Shown here: piece by piece, positions 29,025 through 38,451 of the stretch
How positions within the stretch are numbered: the first letter of the stretch is position 1
How the letters are laid out: every line of letters begins with the position of its first letter
Source of the DNA: Serratia sp. FDAARGOS_506
GTDB lineage: Bacteria; Pseudomonadota; Gammaproteobacteria; Enterobacterales; Enterobacteriaceae
Length of the DNA stretch: 64,000 bases
Direction: 5' to 3'
Assembly (NCBI RefSeq): GCF_003812745.1
Contig: NZ_CP033831.1
Span: 992,001-1,056,000, forward strand
Notes under the pieces: generated by a model
Seen by the model: only the letters and a program-made list of their open reading frames with translations
Databases searched by the model: none
What the model was told of the DNA's origin: nothing
Translations under genes and position numbers: made by a program

Positions 29025-29441
29025 TTATTCCCCCTGTAATGTGGCCACAATACGGCGTGCTCCGCCGTGGATGCGGTGCTCCCCCAGCCAGATGCCCTGC
29101 CATGTGCCCAACACCAGCCGCCCGTGCCTGACGGGCAGCATCAAGGAAGCGCCCAGCAGCGAGGATTTGATGTGCGCCGGCATGTCGTCCGGCCCTTCGT
29201 AGTCATGCTGATAGGGTGCGTTTTCCGGCACCTGACGCAGAAAATGCTGCTCCATATCGGCTCGCACCGTGGGATCGCAGTTCTCGTTGAGCGTCAGCGA
29301 GGCCGAGGTATGCTGCAGCAACAGATGCAACAGGCCAGTTTGCAGGCGGTGTAAGTGGGTTAACTGGTTGATGATCTCGTCGGTAACCAGATGAAAGCCA
29401 CGCGCTTTTGCGCTGAGGATTAGCGTTTGCTGATGCCACAT
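29025..29441 (-). CDS. yjbQ: YjbQ, UPF0047 family protein
   Basis: A 138-residue UPF0047 protein, the same length as E. coli YjbQ. Signatures are [29 protein letters not shown] and [17 protein letters not shown]. The E. coli protein has been reported to show weak thiamine phosphate synthase activity, but its main role is unclear. Conserved His and Asn residues could bind a metal. First gene of a yjbQR operon. Confidence 0.93.
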   Translation of the reverse strand: MWHQQTLILSAKARGFHLVTDEIINQLTHLHRLQTGLLHLLLQHTSASLTLNENCDPTVRADMEQHFLRQVPENAPYQHDYEGPDDMPAHIKSSLLGASLMLPVRHGRLVLGTWQGIWLGEHRIHGGARRIVATLQGE

Positions 29442-29508
29442 GAGTGAGCGCCCCTCAATCAGTATATTCTCTCTCCGGTTTGCGGCAACTTCGGCGGCGC
29501 GCCGGCAA

Positions 29509-29537
29509 TAAAAAAGGAGCGATATCGCTATCGCTCC
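29509..29537 (-). terminator. Rho-independent terminator after tyrB
   Basis: GGAGCGATA (29516-29524) pairs perfectly with TATCGCTCC (29529-29537). On the minus strand it is followed by a T run (29515 downward). Confidence 0.93.
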
Positions 29538-29567
29538 CCGATGAACGTCTGTTCAGACTAACAGGCG

Positions 29568-30761
29568 TTACTGCACCGCAGCAAACGCCTCGGCCACCTG
29601 ACGCACGTTGTTGTGGTTCAGGCCGGCCACGCACATGCGGCCGCTGTGGATCAGGTAGACGCCGAACTCTTCACGCAGGCGATCGACCTGCGCGGCGCTG
29701 AAGCCGGTGTAGCTGAACATGCCGCGCTGCGCCAGCAGGTAATCGAAGTTACGCTGCGGCAACGCGCTCTTCAGGGTGTCCACCAGCGCATGACGCATCT
29801 CGAGAATGCGGGTGCGCATGCTCTCCACTTCGTCCAGCCACTGGTTTTTCAGTTGGGCGTCGTTCAGCACTTTGGCCACCAGCTGCGCGCCGAAGTTCGG
29901 CGGGCTCGAGTAGTTGCGGCGCACGGTGGCCTTCAGCTGGCCCAGCACGCGCCCGGCCGCCTCTTCGCTTTCGCACACCACCGACAGGCCGCCGACGCGC
30001 TCGCCATAGAGCGAGAAGATCTTCGAGAACGAGTTGCTCACCAGGCACGGCAGGCCGGCCGCCGCGATGGCGCGAATGGCGTAGGCGTCCTGCTCCATAC
30101 CGCCGCCGAAGCCTTGATAGGCGATGTCGAGGAACGGAATGATTTCACGCTCGGCGATCACCTTGACCACCTCATCCCACTGGGCAGGGGTCAGGTCGGA
30201 ACCGGTCGGGTTGTGGCAGCACGGGTGCAGCAGCGCGATGCTGTGCTTCGGCAGCTGTTTCAGCGCAGCCAGCATGGCATCGAACTTCACGCCCAGGCTT
30301 TCGCTGTCGAAATACGGATAGGTATTCACCTTGAAACCGGCGCCGCTGAAGATGGCGACGTGGTTTTCCCAAGTCGGATCGCTGACCCACACCTGCGAAT
30401 CCGGGAAGTAGCTTTTCAGGAAGTCAGCGCCCACTTTCAACGCGCCGGAACCGCCGACGGTCTGAATGGTGGCAATGCGCCCCTGCTGCAGCATCGGGTG
30501 CTGCGCGCCGAACAGCAGCTGCTGGATGGCGGAACGGTAGGGTTGCAGCCCTTCCATCGGCAGGTATACCGAGGCGCCGTGCTCGACGCTGTTCAACTGC
30601 GCTTCCGCCGCGGCGACCGCCCGCATCTGCGGAATGATGCCCTGCGCATCGTAGTACAGGCCGATACTCAGGTTCACCTTGTGCGCGCGCGGGTCTTGTT
30701 TGAATTTTTCCATCAGCGACAGAATGGGATCGCCGGCATAGGCGTCAACGTTCTGGAACAC
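29568..30761 (-). CDS. tyrB: Aromatic amino acid aminotransferase
   Basis: A 397-residue fold-type I PLP aminotransferase. It performs the last step of Tyr and Phe (also Leu) synthesis, transferring the amino group from Glu. PLP sites: [17 protein letters not shown] and the Schiff-base Lys in [20 protein letters not shown] 30761 ([11 protein letters not shown]) is chosen because AGGAG lies eight bases upstream and the length equals E. coli TyrB; an in-frame ATG at 30797 would add 12 residues. An Lrp-type regulator lies upstream and a PheC-like dehydratase beyond it. Confidence 0.95.
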   Translation of the reverse strand: MFQNVDAYAGDPILSLMEKFKQDPRAHKVNLSIGLYYDAQGIIPQMRAVAAAEAQLNSVEHGASVYLPMEGLQPYRSAIQQLLFGAQHPMLQQGRIATIQTVGGSGALKVGADFLKSYFPDSQVWVSDPTWENHVAIFSGAGFKVNTYPYFDSESLGVKFDAMLAALKQLPKHSIALLHPCCHNPTGSDLTPAQWDEVVKVIAEREIIPFLDIAYQGFGGGMEQDAYAIRAIAAAGLPCLVSNSFSKIFSLYGERVGGLSVVCESEEAAGRVLGQLKATVRRNYSSPPNFGAQLVAKVLNDAQLKNQWLDEVESMRTRILEMRHALVDTLKSALPQRNFDYLLAQRGMFSYTGFSAAQVDRLREEFGVYLIHSGRMCVAGLNHNNVRQVAEAFAAVQ

Positions 30762-30838
30762 GGGGTTTTTCTCCTGGTTTATTGTGGTTTTGGGCACAGC
30801 GTTACGTTCCTAATATAGACGGAAAACCGCATTCGGTT

Positions 30839-31312
30839 TTAGCTTTCTCGCGTCACCGGCAATAAACCGTTTTCCTTGATGCGATTGAGCACCACTGCCG
30901 TTTTGATATGCGCCACGCTTTTGTGCGGCGACAGCGTCTGGCTGATGAACTCGCTCAGCGCCGGCAGATCCGCCACCGCCACTTTCAGCAGGTAATCGGC
31001 GTCGCCGGTGGTCTTGTAAGCGTCAAGGATCGCGTCCACGTCCTCCAGCATCTGATGAAAGCTGTCGATCTGCTCCTGCGCGTGCGTGATCAGGCTAACT
31101 TCGATCAACCCCACCAGCCCGAGTCCGACCGCCTCCGGTGCCAGCCGCGCATGGTAGCCGCGGATCAGCTGTGCCTGTTCCAGGCTGATGCGCCGTCGCG
31201 AACATTGGGAGGCGGAGAGCCCCACCAGCTCGCTCAGCTCCTGATTGGTCAGACGGCCGTTGGCCTGTAACAGCGTCAGGATTTTCATATCAAAATCGTC
31301 AATGTTGTACAT
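30839..31312 (-). CDS. Lrp/AsnC family transcriptional regulator
   Basis: A 157-residue regulator. The helix-turn-helix lies at DDFDMKILTLLQANGRLTNQELSELVGLSASQCSRRR (residues 5-41), and the RAM ligand-binding domain includes YKTTGDADYLLKVAVADLP. It is not Lrp itself. Members sense amino acids. Placed between tyrB (same strand, 77 bp downstream) and a divergent PheC-like gene, it probably controls aromatic amino acid metabolism. ATG 31312 is preferred; a GTG at 31318 is in frame. Confidence 0.88.
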   Translation of the reverse strand: MYNIDDFDMKILTLLQANGRLTNQELSELVGLSASQCSRRRISLEQAQLIRGYHARLAPEAVGLGLVGLIEVSLITHAQEQIDSFHQMLEDVDAILDAYKTTGDADYLLKVAVADLPALSEFISQTLSPHKSVAHIKTAVVLNRIKENGLLPVTRES

Positions 31313-31527
31313 AGCCACCTGTAAACTGTGTTAATAAATGTTGACGTTACAGCCTACCAGTTTTTTTACCGTTGCCGACGTCACACCCTGGCGCTTAGAT
31401 CGCGTACAGCAGCAACGCCCGGCGTTTTCGCCGGTAAGCGGCATAAAAAACGGCTAACTCATGCAAGCAAACGACAATTAACGGCGAAGTAACGCATAAA
31501 ACCACGAATGTATAAAAAGGACGCCAG

Positions 31528-32295
31528 ATGAAAAAGTTACTCCCTCTCGCACTGCTGCTCGCCGCCGGCAGCGCCGGCGCGCAATCCCACCTGGATAAGG
31601 TACTGCAGCAAAAGACCCTGGAAGTCTGCACCACCGGTGACTACAAGCCCTATACCTTCCTCAGGGAAGACGGCAGCTATGAAGGCATCGACATCGACAT
31701 GGCGGAATCGCTGGCCAAGAGTCTGGGCGCGAAAGTGAAGTGGGTGAAGACCAGTTGGAAAACCCTGACGCCGGACTTCGTCGGCGGCAAGTGCGACATC
31801 GCGATGGGCGGTATCTCCGTCACGCTGGAGCGGCAAAAACAGGTATTCTTCGCCGACAAGCTGGATACCGACGGCAAGATCCCGCTGGTACGCTGCACCG
31901 ACGTGAAGAAATACCGCACTCTCGAGCAGATCAACAAACCGTCGGTGCGTCTGCTGGAGCCGGCGGGCGGTACCAATGAAGCCTTCGTGCACGCCTATCT
32001 GCCGAAAGCCAAGCTGACGCTCACGCACGACAACATGAGCATTTTCCAGCAGTTGGTGGACCGCAAGGCGGACGTGATGATCACCGACGCCTCCGAGGCG
32101 CTGTATCAGCAGAAGCGCTATCCGAAGCTATGTGCGGTGAATCCGACCAAACCGATGCAGTACGGCGAAAAGGCTTATATGCTGCCGCGCGACGATCTGA
32201 GCTGGAAACTGTATGTGGATCAGTGGCTGCACCTGGCCAAGGCGACCGGCGAGTATCAGAAGATTATCGATAAGTGGTTGGCGGTAAAGAAGTAA
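31528..32295 (+). CDS. Periplasmic PheC-like cyclohexadienyl (arogenate/prephenate) dehydratase
   Basis: A 255-residue exported protein (signal peptide MKKLLPLALLLAAGSAGAQS) of the SBP_bac_3 fold. It matches Pseudomonas aeruginosa PheC in many blocks: TTGDYKPYTF, DIDMAESLAKSLGAK, TSWKTLTPDF, IAMGGISVTLERQ, GGTNEAFVHA, IFQQLVDRKADVMITDA, LCAVNP, EKAYMLPRDD and YVDQWLHLAKA. PheC turns prephenate or arogenate into phenylpyruvate or phenylalanine in the periplasm. A plain polar amino acid-binding protein is the alternative, but no ABC permease genes follow. It is divergent from the Lrp-type regulator and near tyrB. Confidence 0.82.
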   Translation: MKKLLPLALLLAAGSAGAQSHLDKVLQQKTLEVCTTGDYKPYTFLREDGSYEGIDIDMAESLAKSLGAKVKWVKTSWKTLTPDFVGGKCDIAMGGISVTLERQKQVFFADKLDTDGKIPLVRCTDVKKYRTLEQINKPSVRLLEPAGGTNEAFVHAYLPKAKLTLTHDNMSIFQQLVDRKADVMITDASEALYQQKRYPKLCAVNPTKPMQYGEKAYMLPRDDLSWKLYVDQWLHLAKATGEYQKIIDKWLAVKK

Positions 32296-32308
32296 CACGC
32301 TGAGAAAC

Positions 32309-32330
32309 GGGGCCGACGCGCGCCGGCCCC
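32309..32330 (+). terminator. GC hairpin between the PheC-like gene and alr
   Basis: GGGGCCG (32309-32315) pairs with CGGCCCC (32324-32330). It lies between convergent genes; no T tract. Confidence 0.55.
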
Positions 32331-32339
32331 TGCGCCGTA

Positions 32340-33419
32340 TCAGTCGCCGATATATTCCATCGCCACGCGCTGCGTGAGCTTGGTGATCAGTTCGTAGGCG
32401 CTGATGCCGCTGCAGGCGGCGATGCGCTCGACCGGCAACGCCTCTCCCCACAGTACCGCTTCATCCCCCACCTTATCAGCGGCGTCCGGCCCGAGATCGA
32501 CCGAAATCATGTCCATCGACACCCGGCCGACGATCGGCACCTCGCGGCCGTTGATCAGGATCGGCGTACCGGTCGGCGCGCTGCGCGGATAGCCGTCGCC
32601 ATACCCCATCGCCACCACCCCGAGCCGGGTATCGCGCGGGCTGATCCAGGTGCCACCGTAACCGACCGCTTCGCCGGCCTTGTGCTCGCGTACCGCGATC
32701 AGACTGGACTTCAGCGTCATGGCCGGCTGCAGGCCATGCTCGGCGCCGCTGCCGTTATCCAGCGGCGACACGCCGTACAGGATGATGCCGGGACGCACCC
32801 ACTCGTTATGGGCATCCGGCCACAGCAGCGTGCCGCCGGAGGCGGCGACCGAGCGCTGGCCCGGTTTGCCGCGCGCGAACTGCTCGAAGCAGGCGATCTG
32901 TTTCAGAGTAGCGTCGGACTCCGGCTCATCGGCACGGCTGAAGTGACTCATGATATTGACCGGCTGCGCCACGTTGCGGCAGGCGCACAGGCGCTGATAA
33001 AACGCCTCCGCCTGTTCGGGGCGCACCCCCAGCCGATGCATGCCGGTATCGAGCTTCATCCACACCGGCACCGGGCGCGCCAGTTCGGCCCGCTCCAGCG
33101 CTTCGAGCTGTTCGATGCTGTGCACCGCAGTTTCGATGTTGTTCGCCACCAGCACCGGCAGATCTTCGGCACTGAAGAAGCCTTCCAGCAACAGGATCGG
33201 TTTGACGATGCCGCCGGAGCGCAGCATCAGCGCCTCGCCGATGCGCGCCACGCCGTAGCAGTCTGCGTCTTGCAGGGTGTGTGCTGTTTCCAGCAGGCCA
33301 TGTCCATAAGCGTTTGCTTTCACAACGGCAATCAGGCGGCTTTGCGGCGCCTGGCGGCGCACCTGTTGCAGATTATGTCGCAGAGCGCGGCGGTCGATTA
33401 CAGCGGTTGCCGCTTTCAT
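32340..33419 (-). CDS. alr: Alanine racemase, biosynthetic
   Basis: A 359-residue PLP enzyme that interconverts L- and D-alanine for peptidoglycan. The PLP lysine is Lys34 in [11 protein letters not shown]. The C-terminal domain holds GYGGTW and [11 protein letters not shown], next to the second catalytic Tyr. The length and position next to dnaB match E. coli alr, the constitutive racemase, rather than the catabolic dadX. It follows dnaB after 17 nt and may be co-transcribed. Confidence 0.96.
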   Translation of the reverse strand: MKAATAVIDRRALRHNLQQVRRQAPQSRLIAVVKANAYGHGLLETAHTLQDADCYGVARIGEALMLRSGGIVKPILLLEGFFSAEDLPVLVANNIETAVHSIEQLEALERAELARPVPVWMKLDTGMHRLGVRPEQAEAFYQRLCACRNVAQPVNIMSHFSRADEPESDATLKQIACFEQFARGKPGQRSVAASGGTLLWPDAHNEWVRPGIILYGVSPLDNGSGAEHGLQPAMTLKSSLIAVREHKAGEAVGYGGTWISPRDTRLGVVAMGYGDGYPRSAPTGTPILINGREVPIVGRVSMDMISVDLGPDAADKVGDEAVLWGEALPVERIAACSGISAYELITKLTQRVAMEYIGD

Positions 33420-33436
33420 TTCAGTTCCTTAGCTGA

Positions 33437-34861
33437 TTATTCGTCATCGTATTGTGGTCCCGCGTAGTTATCGAAACGCGACCACTGGCCGTTAAAGGTA
33501 AGGCGCACGGTGCCGATCGGGCCGTTACGCTGCTTACCGATAATAATTTCCGCGATCCCTTTCAGATCGCTGTTCTCGTGATACACCTCATCACGATAGA
33601 TGAACATAATCAGGTCGGCATCCTGCTCGATAGAGCCGGATTCACGCAGGTCGGAGTTGACCGGGCGTTTGTCTGCGCGCTGCTCCAGGCTTCGGTTCAG
33701 CTGCGACAGCGCCACCACCGGCACCTGCAGCTCTTTCGCCAGCGCCTTCAGCGAGCGCGAAATCTCGGCGATCTCCAGCGTACGGTTGTCGGACAGCGCC
33801 GGCACGCGCATCAGCTGCAGGTAGTCGATCATGATCAGGCTGAGCCCGTCGTGCTCGCGGAAAATACGCCGCGCGCGCGAGCGCACTTCGGTCGGCGTCA
33901 GGCCGGAGGAGTCGTCGATGTACATGTTGCGTTTCTCCAGCAGAATGCCCATGGTGCTGGAGATGCGCGCCCAGTCCTCGTCGTCGAGCTGGCCGGTACG
34001 AATACGCGTCTGATCCACGCGCGACAGCGACGCCAGCATACGCATCATGATCTGCTCGCCGGGCATCTCCAGGCTGAAGATCAGCACCGGTTTTTCCTGG
34101 GTCATCGCGGCGTTTTCGCACAGGTTCATGGCGAAGGTGGTTTTCCCCATCGATGGACGGGCGGCGACGATGATCAGATCGGACTTTTGCATGCCCGCGG
34201 TTTTCTTGTTGAGGTCCTGATAGCCGGTATCGACCCCGGTCACGCCATCGTGCGGCTGCTGATACAGCTGCTCGATACGCGACACGGTGTCTTCCAGAAT
34301 GCGTTCGATGCCCTTCGGGCCTTCGTCTTTGCTGGCGCGGTTCTCGGCGATTTGGAACACGCGAGATTCCGCCAGATCGAGCAGATCTTCGCTGCTGCGC
34401 CCCTGCGGATCGTAGCCCGCGTCGGCGATCTCGTTAGCCACCGAGATCATTTCGCGCACCACCGCGCGCTCGCGCACGATATCGGCATAGGCGCCGATGT
34501 TGGCGGCGCTCGGGGTGTTTTTCGACAGCTCGGCCAGGTAGGCGAAGCCGCCGACCGAGTCCAGCTCACCTTTCTGCTCAAGCGATTCGGACAGGGTGAT
34601 GAGATCGATAGGCTTGCTCATCTCCAGCAAACGCTGCATCTCGGTAAAGATCAGGCGGTGCGGGCGGCTGAAGAAGTCGTTGGCGACCACGCGCTCCGCC
34701 ACGTTGTCCCAGCGCTCGTTATCCAGCATCAAACCGCCCAACACCGACTGCTCGGCCTCCAGCGAGTGCGGCGGCATCTTCAGCCCTTCCATCTGACGAT
34801 CTCTGGAACGCTCTCTGGTTTCGTCCGCGTTTGTTTTGTTGGTTGGTTTTTTTCCTGCCAT
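33437..34861 (-). CDS. dnaB: Replicative DNA helicase
   Basis: A 474-residue hexameric 5'-3' helicase at the replication fork. The N-terminal DnaG-interacting domain starts at KMPPHSLEAEQSVLGGLM. The RecA-like domain has Walker A ARPSMGKTTFAMN, Walker B LIMIDYLQLM and the family end GTVRLTFNGQWSRFDNYAG. It is slightly longer than E. coli DnaB (471) at the Lys/Thr-rich N-terminus. No intein is present. It is encoded head-to-tail with alr and divergent from qorA. Confidence 0.98.
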   Translation of the reverse strand: MAGKKPTNKTNADETRERSRDRQMEGLKMPPHSLEAEQSVLGGLMLDNERWDNVAERVVANDFFSRPHRLIFTEMQRLLEMSKPIDLITLSESLEQKGELDSVGGFAYLAELSKNTPSAANIGAYADIVRERAVVREMISVANEIADAGYDPQGRSSEDLLDLAESRVFQIAENRASKDEGPKGIERILEDTVSRIEQLYQQPHDGVTGVDTGYQDLNKKTAGMQKSDLIIVAARPSMGKTTFAMNLCENAAMTQEKPVLIFSLEMPGEQIMMRMLASLSRVDQTRIRTGQLDDEDWARISSTMGILLEKRNMYIDDSSGLTPTEVRSRARRIFREHDGLSLIMIDYLQLMRVPALSDNRTLEIAEISRSLKALAKELQVPVVALSQLNRSLEQRADKRPVNSDLRESGSIEQDADLIMFIYRDEVYHENSDLKGIAEIIIGKQRNGPIGTVRLTFNGQWSRFDNYAGPQYDDE

Positions 34862-35028
34862 GAAACGTAGTCTTTATCCGGTTGCGAATGAAGGATCTTG
34901 ACGCGAGAGTATACGTGATTTTTGCGTCATAACCGATGCAAAAAAGGTATTGAACCCCACACGGGTGAACTGGATCTCCGATACTAAAAAGAATAGGGTG
35001 AAATCAGACACTCAAACGAGGTAACGAT

Positions 35029-36012
35029 ATGGCCAAGCGCATTCAGTTTTCCGCCACCGGCGGGCCGGAAGTCTTGCAATACGTTGATTTTACACCGCTC
35101 GACCCCGCCGCCGGCGAAGTGCAGATCGAGAACAAGGCGATCGGCATCAACTACATCGACACCTATGTGCGCAGCGGGCTGTACGCGCCGGCCAGCCTGC
35201 CGAGCGGCCTCGGCACCGAGGCGGCCGGCGTGGTTCTCAAGGTTGGCGCCGGAGTCAGCGCGATCAAACCGGGCGACCGGGTGGTATATGCGCAATCTTC
35301 GCTCGGCGCCTACAGCGAAGTCCACAACGTGCCGGAAGAAAAAGTGGCGCTGCTGCCGCACAATCTGAGCTTTGAGCAAGGTGCCGCTTCTTTCCTGAAA
35401 GGGCTGACGGTGCACTATCTGCTGCGCCAGACCCACGAAGTGCAGCCGGGTGAAGTATTCCTGTTCCATGCCGCCGCCGGCGGGGTTGGGCTTATCGCCT
35501 GCCAATGGGCTAAAGCGCTGGGCGCGCGCCTGATCGGCAGCGTCGGCTCCGACGAGAAGGCCGCCCTGGCGAAACAGGCCGGCGCCTGGGCCACCATCAA
35601 CTACCACAAAGAGGATATCGCCCAGCGGGTGGCCGAGCTGACGCACGGCGAGAAGGTCGGCGTGGTATACGATTCGGTGGGGCAAAGTACCTGGCAGGCC
35701 TCGCTCAACAGCCTGAAGCGACGCGGCCTGATGGTCAGCTTCGGCAACGCGTCCGGCCCGGTGACCGGCGTCGATCTGGCGTTGCTCAACCAGAAAGGAT
35801 CGCTGTACGTCACCCGCCCTTCCCTCAACGGCTACGTCACCAATCGCGCCGAGCTGCAGTACGCCAGCAACGAGCTGTTCTCACTGATCGGCAGCGGCGC
35901 CATTCGGGTGGAGGTAAGAGACGAGCAGAAATTTGCGCTGGCCGACGCCCAGCGGGCGCACCAGGTGCTGGAAAGCCGCGGCACCAGCGGCTCCAGCCTG
36001 CTGATCCCCTGA
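35029..36012 (+). CDS. qorA: NADPH-dependent quinone oxidoreductase
   Basis: A 327-residue zinc-less medium-chain dehydrogenase/reductase. The substrate-binding N-terminal domain includes NYIDTYVRSGLY, and the NADPH-binding motif is AAAGGVGLIACQWAKALGA. It reduces quinones (zeta-crystallin type) and is soluble in the cytoplasm. Divergence from dnaB and the length match E. coli qorA. AACGAGG precedes the ATG. A clean terminator follows. Confidence 0.95.
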   Translation: MAKRIQFSATGGPEVLQYVDFTPLDPAAGEVQIENKAIGINYIDTYVRSGLYAPASLPSGLGTEAAGVVLKVGAGVSAIKPGDRVVYAQSSLGAYSEVHNVPEEKVALLPHNLSFEQGAASFLKGLTVHYLLRQTHEVQPGEVFLFHAAAGGVGLIACQWAKALGARLIGSVGSDEKAALAKQAGAWATINYHKEDIAQRVAELTHGEKVGVVYDSVGQSTWQASLNSLKRRGLMVSFGNASGPVTGVDLALLNQKGSLYVTRPSLNGYVTNRAELQYASNELFSLIGSGAIRVEVRDEQKFALADAQRAHQVLESRGTSGSSLLIP

Positions 36013-36025
36013 TAGCGGCTAAAGA

Positions 36026-36050
36026 AAAGGGCTCCTTGCGGAGCCCTTTC
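36026..36050 (+). terminator. Rho-independent terminator after qorA
   Basis: AAAGGGCTCC (36026-36035) pairs perfectly with GGAGCCCTTT (36040-36049) around TTGC. The following 260 bases to pspG contain no gene I can support. Confidence 0.88.
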
Positions 36051-36310
36051 TGTTACTGCGTTTTGTAGGGGTAGAGCAGAGTCCGCCAGAGACAGGGGTT
36101 GCTTCAGCAACACGAATTTTGGATGTCTCTCACGGTGATGAAATCGGTCGCATCACTGCATCAACCAACATCCTAACAGCCCCGTCCGGCAAAAAACACG
36201 CTTTATGTGCCACACCGCAGGGGAAAACTGCCAAGCTGTGATCGCTGCCGCATTAGCAGGGCGGCCAGTTGTGCAAATTTCAGCGCGACTGTCTGATTAT
36301 TCAACAAAAA

Positions 36311-36529
36311 TCAGTAGCGCCTCACCTGTGGTTTCTGCATTGAGCGGTAAATCCACACCCCGACCACCGCCAAAATCAGCCACGGCAGCAGCTTAATGAC
36401 CACCGCAAATAGCCCGCCCAGCAGCATGAAGGCCGCCGCCGCCAACAGCGCGGCGAAGATCCCCAACAGCGAGATGCCGGTCACCATCAGCATCACGACA
36501 AAGCCAATGAGAAAGAAGATTTCCAACAT
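36311..36529 (-). CDS. pspG: Phage shock protein G
   Basis: A 72-residue inner membrane protein with hydrophobic helices (LEIFFLIGFVVMLMVTGISL, then FMLLGGLFAVVIKLLPWLIL) and the basic end MQKPQVRRY, as in PspG. It is part of the PspF/sigma-54 envelope stress response that protects the proton motive force. ATG 36529 follows AAGGAG. A sigma-54 promoter lies just upstream. The location between qorA and dusA matches E. coli. Confidence 0.92.
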   Translation of the reverse strand: MLEIFFLIGFVVMLMVTGISLLGIFAALLAAAAFMLLGGLFAVVIKLLPWLILAVVGVWIYRSMQKPQVRRY

Positions 36530-36568
36530 GATTGCTCCTTTGCAATACAACATATCTGCAGAGTGAAT

Positions 36569-36584
36569 TACAAGAAGCGTGCCA
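36569..36584 (-). promoter_or_regulatory. Sigma-54 promoter of pspG
   Basis: On the minus strand TGGCACGCTTCTTGTA fits the -24/-12 consensus TGGCACG-N4-TTGCA with one change (GT for GC at -12). It lies 40 bases upstream of the pspG start, as expected for PspF-dependent transcription. Confidence 0.85.
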
Positions 36585-36686
36585 GAACGGCGGAAGCGCT
36601 AACGCATTGAAAATACTGGCCAGGCATTCGACAACATGCCGAACACCTGGCGAAAAAGACTAACTATTGGTCAAGTTTTTTGTGAG

Positions 36687-37697
36687 TTACGCCATTTCGA
36701 CACGCGGCTGACGTACCAGCGCCAGCGCCTGCTCCACGACCCGCGCGTCGGCGCCCGGCTTGTGGGCGTTCTCGCTCAGATGGCGGCGCCATTGGCGCGC
36801 GCCCGGCACGCCCTGGAACAAACCGAGGATGTGGCGGGTGATATGGCCGAGATAGGTGCCGTTGGACAGCTCGCGCTCGATATACGGATACAGCGCTTCG
36901 ACGATCGCCACGCTGTCCGGCACTGCGGTCTGCACCCCGAACAGTTCGCTGTCGACCCGCGCCAGGATCCCCGGGTTCTGATACGCCTCGCGCCCCATCA
37001 TCACGCCGTCCAGATGCTGCAAGTGCTGCTGCGCCTCTTCCAGCGTTTTCACCCCGCCGTTGATGGCGATGGTCAACGCCGGGAAATCCCGCTTCAGCTG
37101 ATAAACGCGCGGATAGTCCAGCGGCGGCACTTCGCGGTTCTCTTTCGGGCTAAGGCCGGAGAGCCAGGCCTTGCGCGCGTGGATGGTGAACATGTCGCAC
37201 TCGCCGCGCCCGGCGACGGTGTGGATAAAGTCGCACAGGAAGGCGTAGCTGTCCTGATCGTCGATGCCGATGCGGGTCTTCACCGTCACGGGGATCGACA
37301 CCACATCGCGCATCGCCTTGATGCAGTCGGCGACCAGCGTCGCCTGCCCCATCAGACAGGCGCCGAACATGCCGTTTTGCACGCGATCGGACGGGCAGCC
37401 GACGTTGAGGTTAATCTCGTCGTAACCGCGCTGCTCAGCCAGTTTGGCACAGTGCGCCAATGCCGCCGGATCGCTACCGCCCAGCTGCAGAGCCACCGGA
37501 TGCTCTTCTTCGCTGTAGGCCAGGTAGTCGCCCTTGCCGTGGATGATCGCGCCGGTGGTCACCATTTCGGTGTACAGCAGCGTTTCCTTGGTCAGCAGGC
37601 GGTGGAAGTAACGGCAATGACGATCGGTCCAGTCGAGCATTGGCGCGATGGAGAAACGATTGGCGGCATAGGTTGGGGCGTGGTTGTCTTTCGTCAT
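36687..37697 (-). CDS. dusA: tRNA-dihydrouridine synthase A
   Basis: A 336-residue FMN enzyme making dihydrouridine at positions 20/20a of tRNA. Motifs: [35 protein letters not shown] with the catalytic Cys, [19 protein letters not shown], and FMN-binding AINGGVKT and [12 protein letters not shown]. This is the second DUS enzyme in the window besides dusB. Length and context (pspG, zur) match E. coli yjbN/dusA. Confidence 0.96.
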   Translation of the reverse strand: MTKDNHAPTYAANRFSIAPMLDWTDRHCRYFHRLLTKETLLYTEMVTTGAIIHGKGDYLAYSEEEHPVALQLGGSDPAALAHCAKLAEQRGYDEINLNVGCPSDRVQNGMFGACLMGQATLVADCIKAMRDVVSIPVTVKTRIGIDDQDSYAFLCDFIHTVAGRGECDMFTIHARKAWLSGLSPKENREVPPLDYPRVYQLKRDFPALTIAINGGVKTLEEAQQHLQHLDGVMMGREAYQNPGILARVDSELFGVQTAVPDSVAIVEALYPYIERELSNGTYLGHITRHILGLFQGVPGARQWRRHLSENAHKPGADARVVEQALALVRQPRVEMA

Positions 37698-37899
37698 GCT
37701 GAGTTACTGGCTACCTGAGTCTGTCTGGGTTCAACGAACGGCGCGCGGCCGCAAACGGCTATTATAACGACAATCGGCGCCGTTGGGAAAACCGCCTTGC
37801 CGGCGGCGTAAATAAGCGGGAGTAAGGCGAATAGATTCACTCGTTCAAGTGTTATCTCGTTACGGGCGCGCACGGCGCCTCAGCCTTGAGGACACGACC

Positions 37900-38433
37900 A
37901 TGAAAAGCTTCGTTAAACGCCTGCTGTCGTCGGTGATAGCCGGCTGTCTGCTGTTTTCCGGTGCGGCGCTGGCGATGGGTGGCGACGGCAGCAATCAAAC
38001 CCCGCCCACCTGTCCGAAAGGCCAGGTCTACGACAGCAAAACCCAGACCTGCATGGTGGATAAAGGCGGCAGAATCGGCGACGCCGACCGCACCAATTAT
38101 GCCTATGCGTTGGCGAAAAGCGGCCGCTATCAGGAAGCGCTCGATGTGCTCAACACATTGAAAGATCCCAACACCGCCGTTGCACTGAATTATCGCGGCT
38201 ACGCCACGCGCAAACTTGGCCACACCGATGAGGGGATCGGCTATTATTTAAAATCAGTCGCCCTCGATCCGAAATACCCTAAAGTGCGCGAGTACCTGGG
38301 GGAAGCCTATATGCTAAAAGGCCGGCCCGATCTGGCACGCCAGCAGCTGCAGGTGATTCAGTCGCTGTGCGGCACCGGATGCGAAGAGTACCGCGATCTG
38401 GCGGCGGCCATCGCTCACCAACCGGAATCTTGA
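37900..38433 (+). CDS. Exported tetratricopeptide-repeat protein
   Basis: A 177-residue protein with a signal peptide (cleavage probably after ALA in SGAALAMGG). A two-Cys segment PPTCPKGQVYDSKTQTCMVDKG follows and may form a disulfide. Then come TPR-like helices (NYAYALAKSGRYQEALDVL, YRGYATRKLGHTDEGIGYYL, YLGEAYMLKGRPDLARQQL) and a Cys pair near the end (SLCGTGCEEY). Function unknown. GAGG precedes ATG 37900. The next gene, an ECF sigma factor, continues in the same frame after one TGA. Confidence 0.85.
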   Translation: MKSFVKRLLSSVIAGCLLFSGAALAMGGDGSNQTPPTCPKGQVYDSKTQTCMVDKGGRIGDADRTNYAYALAKSGRYQEALDVLNTLKDPNTAVALNYRGYATRKLGHTDEGIGYYLKSVALDPKYPKVREYLGEAYMLKGRPDLARQQLQVIQSLCGTGCEEYRDLAAAIAHQPES

Positions 38434-38451
38434 TCCGACGCGCCTGCGGAG

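Noticed and set aside
33452-34870. A 472-codon frame antisense to dnaB
   Set aside because: Shadow frame; dnaB motifs on the minus strand are complete.
36205-36396. A 63-codon plus-strand frame near pspG
   Set aside because: No ribosome binding site, Ser/Pro/Ala-rich nonsense-like composition, and it overlaps pspG on the other strand.
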